Source: Lachnospiraceae bacterium UBA1760 | Lineage (GTDB): Bacteria > Bacillota > Clostridia > Lachnospirales > Lachnospiraceae | Assembly: GCA_002314775.1 (NCBI GenBank) | Contig: DCHE01000016.1 | Coordinates: forward strand, 468-8,093 | DNA: 7,626 nt | Direction: 5' to 3' | Part shown: one piece after another, positions 1-5,396 of the stretch | Numbering within the stretch: position 1 is the stretch's first letter | Layout of the letters: the number at the start of each line of letters is the position of its first letter | The notes under the pieces: generated by a model | What the model saw: the letters and a program-made list of their open reading frames with translations, nothing else | Database searches by the model: none | What the model was told of the DNA's origin: nothing | Position numbers and translations under genes: made by a program

Positions 1-1945
1 ATCCAGCCATTCCTGTATAGAGCTGATAATACTTGCCCTTCTTTCCGATGAGTTCATCGTGTGAACCACGCTCGATAACTCTGCCCTGCTCGAGGACCAT
101 AATGCAATCACTGTTCTTTACGGTTGAGAGTCTGTGTGCAATAACGAAGGTTGTACGTCCACTCATAAGCTTGTCCATACCCTCCTGAACAATTTTCTCT
201 GTTCTGGTATCGATGGATGAAGTAGCCTCATCGAGGATGAGTGCTGGTGGATCGGCAACTGCTGCCCTGGCGATAGCAAGAAGCTGTCTCTGGCCCTGGC
301 TAAGATTTCCACCGTCTCCTGTGAGCACTGTGTTGTAGCCATCAGGAAGCTGGCGGATAAATACATCTGCATTTGCAAGCTTTGCTGCTGCAATACACTC
401 CTCGTCAGTTGCATCAAGTCTTCCGTAACGGATATTCTCCATAACAGTTTCGGTGAAAAGGTGTGTATCCTGAAGAACAAGACCAAGAGAACGTCTAAGG
501 TCACCCTTCTTAATCTTGTTTACGTTAATTCCGTCGTATCTGATCTTACCATCCTGAATATCATAGAAACGGTTGATAAGGTTAGTGATTGTTGTCTTAC
601 CTGCACCAGTTGAACCAACAAATGCAATCTTCTGGCCAGGCTCTGCGAAGAGCGAAACATTGTGAAGAACAATCTTTTCGTCAACGTAGCCGAAGTCAAC
701 ATCATCCATGACGAGAGCACCCTTAAGTCTGCGGTAATCAACTGTACCTTCAGCCTTGTGCTCATGCTTCCAGGCCCATAAACCTGTACGCTTATCAGAC
801 TCAACAAGCTTCTTCTCACCATTTTCGTCTAGCTCATCAGTCTCTTTTGCATTTACGAGGGTAACATAACCGTCGTCAGTCTCAACCTCCTCGTCGAGAA
901 GCTTGAAGATTCTGTCCGCACCGGCAACTGCCATAACAATCGCATTAAGCTGCTGGCTTATCTGGTTGATTGGCATATTGAAGCCCTTGTTAAGTGAGAG
1001 GAAGCTGGCAAGCTTACCAAGTGTAAGAGAGCCAATTCCATTTATTGATAAAAATGCACCGATGATTGTACATAAAACATAGCTCAGATTACCAATCTGT
1101 GCGTTGGTTGGCATGAGGATATTTGCGTACTTATTAGCGTTGTCTGCACTTTCGAATAGCGCATCATTTACCTCATTAAACTTGTCGATACTCTCCTTTT
1201 CGTGACAGAAAACCTTAACAACCTTCTGGCCCTCCATCATCTCCTCGATGTGACCATTTACAATACCGATATTCTTCTGCTGCTCACCGAAGTACTTACC
1301 ACTCTTCATGGCAAGCTTCTTGGTTACTGAAAGCATTACAAATACCATAACTAAGGTGAGTATTGTAAGCGGGATATCGAGAATAATCATACATACGAGT
1401 GTACCGATTACACTGATTGAGCAGTTGAAAAGCTGAGGCAAGCTCTGGCTAATCATCTGTCTTAAGGTGTCGATATCATTTGTGTACATTGACATTATGT
1501 CACCGTGTGAGTGCTGGTCAAAGTACTTGATTGGGAGTAATTCCATGTGAGAGAACATATCATTTCTTAAGCTCATCATAGTTCCCTGGGTTACATAAAT
1601 CATTATTCTGTTATAGGTAAATGAAGCAATAATTCCTATCGTGTAGAAGATTGCTACCTGAAGAATTTTTGCTGCAAGAAGTGAGAAATCCGGTGTAACT
1701 CCAGTTTCCTTTGCCTTTACAAGCGGAACTATATATCCATCGATAAGCTTCTGGATGAACATTGTTCCCTGAAGGTTTGCCACTACTGATACCAGAATAA
1801 GAACAGCGACTAAAACAAGCTGAAACTTATACTTCTTGCCGACATAGCCGATAAGTCTCTTCATAATCTTACCTGGATTTTCAACTGTAGGCTTCATGCC
1901 CATTGGTGCCCTTTGTCTTGGACCACGTACTTTTGGTTCTGCCAT
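1..1945 (-). CDS. Heterodimeric ABC exporter subunit with the catalytic Walker B glutamate (TM288/LmrD/BmrD-like), 3' end cut by window
   Basis: This is an ABC exporter half: a six-helix membrane domain fused to an ATPase domain, acting in the cytoplasmic membrane with the subunit encoded just upstream. The reading frame is open from the ATG at 1945 to the window edge, giving 648 visible residues. The family's usual ending after YYQLYTG suggests only about ten or fewer are missing. Membrane helices lie roughly at residues 42-66, 89-112, 168-207 (two) and 283-340 (two). ATPase motifs: Walker A GSTGAGKT (444-451), Q-loop Gln492, signature LSQGQ (548-552, Gln instead of the usual first Gly), Walker B LILDE with catalytic Glu573, D-loop Asp579, switch His604. 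A charged linker of about 55 residues (353-408) separates the two domains. The start is supported by AAGGAGGT inside the upstream gene, nine bases before the ATG. The substrate cannot be read from the sequence. Confidence 0.95.
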   Translation of the reverse strand, partial: MAEPKVRGPRQRAPMGMKPTVENPGKIMKRLIGYVGKKYKFQLVLVAVLILVSVVANLQGTMFIQKLIDGYIVPLVKAKETGVTPDFSLLAAKILQVAIFYTIGIIASFTYNRIMIYVTQGTMMSLRNDMFSHMELLPIKYFDQHSHGDIMSMYTNDIDTLRQMISQSLPQLFNCSISVIGTLVCMIILDIPLTILTLVMVFVMLSVTKKLAMKSGKYFGEQQKNIGIVNGHIEEMMEGQKVVKVFCHEKESIDKFNEVNDALFESADNANKYANILMPTNAQIGNLSYVLCTIIGAFLSINGIGSLTLGKLASFLSLNKGFNMPINQISQQLNAIVMAVAGADRIFKLLDEEVETDDGYVTLVNAKETDELDENGEKKLVESDKRTGLWAWKHEHKAEGTVDYRRLKGALVMDDVDFGYVDEKIVLHNVSLFAEPGQKIAFVGSTGAGKTTITNLINRFYDIQDGKIRYDGINVNKIKKGDLRRSLGLVLQDTHLFTETVMENIRYGRLDATDEECIAAAKLANADVFIRQLPDGYNTVLTGDGGNLSQGQRQLLAIARAAVADPPALILDEATSSIDTRTEKIVQEGMDKLMSGRTTFVIAHRLSTVKNSDCIMVLEQGRVIERGSHDELIGKKGKYYQLYTGMAG

Positions 1946-3711
1946 TACCTTGCACCTCCTTCGTCAAAATCACCGCCGCCATTTGTCTGCGACTCATAAA
2001 CATCCTTGTAAATGGCATTAGTTTTAAGCAACTCTTCGTGACTTCCTATACCATCAATCTTTCCGTTCTCCATAACTATTATTCTGTCAGCATGCTGCAC
2101 AGAAGAAATTCTCTGGGCGATGATAAGCTTTGTGGTATCTGGGATTTCCTTTGCAAATGACTCCCTTATCCTTGCATCTGTAGCAGTATCAACTGCACTT
2201 GTACTATCGTCAAGGATGAGCACCTGTGGCTTTTTGAGAAGAGCTCTCGCAATACAGAGTCTCTGTCTCTGACCACCGGAAACATTTGTACCACCCTGCT
2301 CAATGTGAGTGTTGTACTTGTCTGGGAACTTCTCGATAAATTCATCCGCACAGGCAAGCTTACAGGCTCTGATACATTCCTCCTCAGTTGCATCCTTGTT
2401 ACCCCATCTTAGGTTGTCGAGAATCGAACCTGAGAAGAGAACATTTTTCTGAAGCACAACTGCGACATTATTTCTAAGTACCTCTAAGTCGTACTCCTTG
2501 ACATTTCTTCCACCAACTATAATCTCGCCGGAATTTACATCATAGAGTCGGCTGATAAGATTAACCAAGCTTGTCTTTGAACTACCAGTACCACCGATAA
2601 TTCCGATTGTCTCGCCTGACTTAATACTTATATTTATATCTGAGAGAACCGGTGTCTCACTGTTCTCATTGTATCTGAACATTACGTCCTTAAACTCGAT
2701 TGAGCCATCCTTAATCTCCATAACTGGATTCTCTGGATTTGTGATTGTTGCCTTCTCCTCTAGCACCTCTGCAATACGCTTTCCAGAGGCTGCACTCATT
2801 GTAATCATAACGAAAACAAATGAGAGCATCATTAAGCTCATAAGGATGTTCATACAGTAGTTGATCATACTTGTAAGCTCACCGGTTGTAAATCCGCCTG
2901 CTGTGCCGGCATCGCCGACAATCATCTTTGCACCTAGCCAGCTTAGTAAAAGCATACAGGAATAGATAGTAGTCATCATGACTGGCATATTGTAGGTGAT
3001 AACCTTCTCAGCCTTGATGAAGATATCATAAATACCCTGGCTCGCCTTCATAAACTTGCTGGTCTCAAACTTCTCACGAACAAAGCCCTTAACAACACGG
3101 ATTGCAGAGACATTTTCCTGTACGCTTTCATTTAACTTATCGTACTTTGGAAATGCCTGAGTGAAGTACTTTGTTGCAAATCTTATGATAATTGCAAGAA
3201 TAACTGACAGAATTAACACCGCAATAAGGTATACAGATGCAAGCTTTGCATTAATACCGAATGAAAATGACATCGCAATAATAAGGCTCGATGGAGCTCT
3301 TGTACACATACGAAGCACCATCTGGTACGCATTCTGAACATTTGTTACGTCTGTTGTAAGTCTTGTCACAAGTCCTGAGGTTGAGAACTTGTCAATGTTC
3401 GCAAATGAGAAGGTCTGTATATTTTCATACATACTCTTTCTTAAGTTTCTTGCGAAGCCCGCCGATGCCCTTGCACCGTGCTTTCCTCCCATAATTCCAG
3501 TGAAAAGACCACCTAAGGCAAGTAAAATCATACCGCCGCCAAGAAGCAGAATTCTTGACATATCAGGTGAATCACTGTTAATTATGTCAATAATTTTTCC
3601 CATGAGAAATGGAATTATGGTTTCAAATATTACCTCAAATATCATATATACCGGAGTAAGAAATGAATCCTTTTTAAATTCCTTTACCTCACGTAAAAGT
3701 GTCTTTAGCAT
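1945..3711 (-). CDS. Heterodimeric ABC exporter subunit with degenerate ATP site (TM287/LmrC/BmrC-like)
   Basis: This is the partner half-transporter, 588 residues and full length for the family. The membrane domain covers about residues 1-310, with helices near 17-43, 52-74, 132-178 (two), 244-264 and 280-306. The ATPase domain covers about 335-575. Its own nucleotide-site residues are non-standard in the pattern known for this subunit type: Walker A GGTGSSKT (373-380) has Ser378 for the third Gly, Walker B LILDD has Asp502 in place of catalytic Glu, and the switch residue is Gln533 (IAQR) instead of His. Its signature VSGGQ (477-481) is canonical and should complete the active site formed with the downstream subunit. 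The start ATG has AAAGGAG nine bases upstream. It follows marR by 25 bases and its stop overlaps the next start (TAATG), so the three genes very likely form an operon with translational coupling of the two subunits. The substrate is unknown; drug or metabolite export is inferred from the family. Confidence 0.96.
   Translation of the reverse strand: MLKTLLREVKEFKKDSFLTPVYMIFEVIFETIIPFLMGKIIDIINSDSPDMSRILLLGGGMILLALGGLFTGIMGGKHGARASAGFARNLRKSMYENIQTFSFANIDKFSTSGLVTRLTTDVTNVQNAYQMVLRMCTRAPSSLIIAMSFSFGINAKLASVYLIAVLILSVILAIIIRFATKYFTQAFPKYDKLNESVQENVSAIRVVKGFVREKFETSKFMKASQGIYDIFIKAEKVITYNMPVMMTTIYSCMLLLSWLGAKMIVGDAGTAGGFTTGELTSMINYCMNILMSLMMLSFVFVMITMSAASGKRIAEVLEEKATITNPENPVMEIKDGSIEFKDVMFRYNENSETPVLSDINISIKSGETIGIIGGTGSSKTSLVNLISRLYDVNSGEIIVGGRNVKEYDLEVLRNNVAVVLQKNVLFSGSILDNLRWGNKDATEEECIRACKLACADEFIEKFPDKYNTHIEQGGTNVSGGQRQRLCIARALLKKPQVLILDDSTSAVDTATDARIRESFAKEIPDTTKLIIAQRISSVQHADRIIVMENGKIDGIGSHEELLKTNAIYKDVYESQTNGGGDFDEGGAR
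1954..1962 (-). promoter_or_regulatory. Ribosome-binding site inside the upstream exporter gene
   Basis: Read on the minus strand, GAAGGAGGT lies in the last codons of the upstream subunit gene (Glu-Gly-Gly), with nine bases from its end to the ATG at 1945. It fixes that start over the in-frame Met15 and Met17. Together with the TAATG stop-start overlap it suggests that the two subunits are made in matched amounts. Confidence 0.85.
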
Positions 3712-3736
3712 TTTTACATTCTCCTTTCTAGCTACA

Positions 3737-4195
3737 CTAAACCTTCTTACTATTTATATTCTGAATCAGCTTTTTACTGATTCTTGCATACTCTTTTATC
3801 TCTTCCTCGGTTAGAAGTGAATTGATCTCATCCTCCACACTCATAATGTTGTCGAAGAAAATCTGGTGAACCATCTCGCCCTTTTCTGTTATGACTATCT
3901 GTCTCAGCCTTGCGTCGCCCTCAACAAATTTTCTCTCGATATGGCCGTTCTTCTCCATATTTTTAAGTATGGCAGTCACTGTGGACTTGGTTATGTCAAA
4001 CTCCTTCTCAATATCCTTCTGATAAATCTCCTTATCCTTATTCCTGATAAGATATCCCAGTACCCATCCATGTCTAGCTGATATACCCTCGATTTTTTCA
4101 ACCTCGGCTACCCTGGCCTGAATTCTTCTGTTCACAAGATTTGATACTGTTTTGGCAAGATATCCCACATGCCTGTATTTCCTGTCATCAATCAT
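3737..4195 (-). CDS. MarR-family winged-helix transcriptional regulator
   Basis: A 152-residue protein, the normal length for MarR repressors, which are dimeric cytoplasmic DNA-binding proteins that usually bind short palindromes near their own promoter and release them on ligand binding. The N-terminal helix region (about 1-35) and C-terminal helix (about 120-150) would form the dimer interface. The winged helix-turn-helix sits in between: YQKDIEKEFDITKSTVTAILKNME-type helices at about 58-84, followed by the wing with VEGDARLRQIVIT at about 91-103, including the conserved Asp-x-Arg of the family. The start is supported by GGTGGTGA, one mismatch from GGAGGTGA, five bases before the ATG. It is the first gene of an inferred operon with the two ABC exporter subunits, so it most likely represses this pump and itself. 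The ligand cannot be read from the sequence. Confidence 0.94.
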   Translation of the reverse strand: MIDDRKYRHVGYLAKTVSNLVNRRIQARVAEVEKIEGISARHGWVLGYLIRNKDKEIYQKDIEKEFDITKSTVTAILKNMEKNGHIERKFVEGDARLRQIVITEKGEMVHQIFFDNIMSVEDEINSLLTEEEIKEYARISKKLIQNINSKKV

Positions 4196-4200
4196 TTAAC

Positions 4201-4209
4201 TCACCACCC
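4201..4209 (-). promoter_or_regulatory. Ribosome-binding site of marR
   Basis: GGGTGGTGA on the minus strand ends five bases before the ATG at 4195 and resembles the full anti-SD complement GGAGGTGA with one mismatch. No better-placed site supports another start. Confidence 0.6.
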
Positions 4210-4219
4210 ATCCTTTGAG

Positions 4220-4294
4220 ACAGTTTTATTGCAAACCGTTTTATGTAATACTGTTTTATATAATACAGTTTGATATAAAACTATTTTACCTGAC
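4220..4294. repeat. Five tandem 15-bp repeats in the marR leader, candidate operator array
   Basis: Five head-to-tail units begin at 4220, 4235, 4250, 4265 and 4280 with no spacer (plus-strand consensus ACNGTTTTATNTAAT). Over the 13 fixed positions the units match 10, 13, 13, 11 and 9. Each unit starts with a half-palindrome, so each junction builds a dyad. The best is ACTGTTTTATATAATACAGT at 4250-4269, with nine of ten base pairs symmetric. Others are centred 15 bp to either side. Palindromes of this size and AT content are typical MarR-family targets, so the array is probably where the adjacent regulator binds. It lies from the inferred transcription start to 24 bases before the marR start codon. 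Confidence 0.8.
4250..4269. promoter_or_regulatory. Near-perfect 20-bp palindrome, likely MarR operator
   Basis: ACTGTTTTATATAATACAGT pairs with itself at nine of ten positions per arm. It is the most symmetric element of the leader array and lies about 55 bp upstream of the marR start codon. Binding by the adjacent MarR protein is inferred from position and shape, not shown. Confidence 0.65.
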
Positions 4295-4300
4295 AAGTGT

Positions 4301-4329
4301 AATTTACTACTATTATAAATAATAGTCAA
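4301..4329 (-). promoter_or_regulatory. Inferred promoter of the marR-exporter operon
   Basis: On the minus strand TTGACT (4329-4324, five of six to the -35 consensus) is followed after exactly 17 bases by TAAATT (4306-4301, four of six to the -10 consensus). Transcription would start near 4294, the outer edge of the 15-bp repeat array, giving a leader of about 100 bases. The region is AT-rich, so chance matches are possible, but this is the best-spaced pair I find upstream of marR. Confidence 0.55.
4309..4326. promoter_or_regulatory. 18-bp inverted repeat between -35 and -10 of the marR promoter
   Basis: ACTATTATAAATAATAGT has perfect 8-bp arms around a central AA and fills the spacer of the inferred marR promoter. 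A regulator bound here would block RNA polymerase directly. It resembles the leader repeats loosely but is not in phase with them. The high AT content makes a chance dyad possible. Confidence 0.4.
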
Positions 4330-4366
4330 GTTAATTATTTGTAACATAACTTATTTCCAGGATATA

Positions 4367-4386
4367 ATGCACTTATTATCGTGCAT
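4367..4386. repeat. Small inverted repeat between the aroD terminator and the marR promoter
   Basis: ATGCAC and GTGCAT form perfect 6-bp arms around an 8-base loop. It lies about 40 bp upstream of the inferred marR -35 box and is not followed by a T-run on either strand, so it is not an obvious terminator. It could be a protein site or chance. The rest of 4330-4410 is AT-rich and shows nothing else I can support. Confidence 0.35.
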
Positions 4387-4410
4387 ATTAATCAAATAAT
4401 TATTTACATT

Positions 4411-4442
4411 AAAAAAACCAGGCACCTAAAGCTGGTACCTGG
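4411..4442 (-). terminator. Intrinsic terminator of aroD
   Basis: On the minus strand the transcript would form a 9-bp stem, CCAGGTACC pairing with GGTGCCTGG through one G-U pair, around a 7-base loop, followed directly by seven T residues. It begins about 15 bases after the aroD stop codon. It separates aroD from the marR operon, which therefore needs its own promoter. Confidence 0.92.
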
Positions 4443-4457
4443 CGTAATTGATTCTTA

Positions 4458-5258
4458 TTATAGTCTTCTAAACATCTCACTAAGCTCAATCTGTCCCGGT
4501 GCAGAGGCCTGCCCAACACATACAAAGGTCATTGCAGAGCCAGTTTTCGCTCCGGTCACTCTTGAGATTTCTCCAAGCTTGCCCATGGACATTGTTACAA
4601 CTGGATGAGTAAGATTATTCTCTCTAAGACCATTTTTTGTAAGCTTCTCTGTGAGCTCCATAAGTCTTCTGACATCAAATTCATTCTTCGGCATGCAGGC
4701 AATCTTTAAGATGTCTGCTCCGAGAATTTCCATATTTCTAAAGCGCATTATAAGCTCGTCATCTCTTGGTGTTTTGTCGAAATCATGGTTTGACATTATG
4801 ACTGTTATACCGTGGTCGTGAGCCTTTGTTGCGTTACGCACAACCCTGTAATTTCCAGACATAAGCTCGATATCAATCATGTCAACAAGACCTGATGAAA
4901 TGACTGAGTCATAGATATCATCTAACATATTCTCGGCCCTGTCGTGGCGAAGCTCTCCGCCCTCCTCCTCGCTTCTGTAGGTAAAGAGAAGTATTCTGTC
5001 CTTAAACAGCTCTCTCAGCTGTTTTAAAACATTGCAAAGGCTTCTGCTGTCGCAAACCTTATCATAGTAATCCGCCCTAAACTCAATTACATGAAGCTTC
5101 TTATTCGAATCAATATATAAAGCTTCTGCCTTTTTTGCCTCATCAAAAATATTTTTCGCCTGAGCCATAACCTCCTCGTCGGTTCTTCCAACTATAGGAG
5201 CACATATCTTAGGAATTCCATTTCCAAATTCAACATTTTTTACTATTACTTTTTCCAT
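4458..5258 (-). CDS. aroD: Type I 3-dehydroquinate dehydratase
   Basis: This cytoplasmic enzyme removes water from 3-dehydroquinate to give 3-dehydroshikimate, the third step of the shikimate pathway to aromatic amino acids. At 266 residues it is close to the usual 250 or so. The (beta/alpha)8 barrel motifs appear in order: PIVGR (21-25), EFRAD (59-63), TYRSEEEGGE (93-102), IDIEL (128-132), MSNHDFDKTP (155-164) with catalytic His158, ILKIACMP (183-190) with Schiff-base Lys185, MSMGKLGEISR (223-233) with substrate-binding Arg233, and SAPGQ (251-255). The 27-residue His-Lys spacing matches the E. coli enzyme. All key residues are present, so it should be active. The ATG at 5258 has AGGTGA seven bases upstream. 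It is transcribed alone between its own promoter and a strong terminator, with no other shikimate gene in the window. Its ribosome site lies inside a long inverted repeat. Confidence 0.96.
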   Translation of the reverse strand: MEKVIVKNVEFGNGIPKICAPIVGRTDEEVMAQAKNIFDEAKKAEALYIDSNKKLHVIEFRADYYDKVCDSRSLCNVLKQLRELFKDRILLFTYRSEEEGGELRHDRAENMLDDIYDSVISSGLVDMIDIELMSGNYRVVRNATKAHDHGITVIMSNHDFDKTPRDDELIMRFRNMEILGADILKIACMPKNEFDVRRLMELTEKLTKNGLRENNLTHPVVTMSMGKLGEISRVTGAKTGSAMTFVCVGQASAPGQIELSEMFRRL

Positions 5259-5260
5259 AG

Positions 5261-5324
5261 AAAAATCACCTGTGTTATCTATTATAAGTCTAAATTCATA
5301 CCTATAATAGCACAGGTGATTTTT
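5261..5324. repeat. 64-bp inverted repeat over the aroD promoter spacer and ribosome site
   Basis: Perfect 14-bp outer arms (AAAAATCACCTGTG at 5261-5274 and its complement at 5311-5324) are followed, after a 4-base bulge on one side, by perfect 8-bp inner arms (5279-5286 and 5303-5310) around a 16-base loop. Read as RNA from upstream, the structure would bury the aroD AGGTGA ribosome site (5271-5266). Both ends carry a run of five T residues on the outgoing strand, so it could also act as a weak terminator in either direction. No other clear terminator follows the upstream gene in 5325-5396. Confidence 0.85.
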
Positions 5325-5332
5325 ATTGTCAT
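5304..5332 (-). promoter_or_regulatory. Inferred aroD promoter
   Basis: On the minus strand ATGACA (5332-5327) is followed after 17 bases by TATTAT (5309-5304), each five of six to consensus, with a TG one base before the -10 box (extended -10). Transcription would start near 5297, inside the loop of the inverted repeat, giving a leader of about 39 bases that carries only the right-hand arm. Confidence 0.65.
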
Positions 5333-5396
5333 TACATTTTATGCTTTATGTAGTGCATTTTATTGTTGCATCCACTTCGCTTCATGCGTATTTATT

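Noticed and set aside
1945..3711. Decayed or non-functional ABC subunit because catalytic Glu and switch His are missing
   Set aside because: The frame is intact and full length, and these replacements are the known pattern of the degenerate-site subunit in heterodimeric exporters.
3389..3814. 141-codon plus-strand open frame
   Set aside because: It is antisense to the exporter subunit and the end of marR. Its hydrophobic stretches mirror membrane-helix codons on the other strand.
4188..4211. Seven-codon leader peptide overlapping the marR start
   Set aside because: The ATG at 4211 opens a tiny frame ending inside marR, but AAGG abuts the ATG with no spacing, and it lacks any run of regulatory codons.
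4220..4294. CRISPR array or plasmid-type iterons
   Set aside because: Units are only 15 bp, directly abutting with no unique spacers, and no cas or replication gene is near. A regulator binding array beside marR fits better.
5333..5396. Dedicated terminator for the large membrane protein gene
   Set aside because: Only 4-bp stems such as GCAT/ATGC can be drawn and none leads into a T-run, so I do not call one here.
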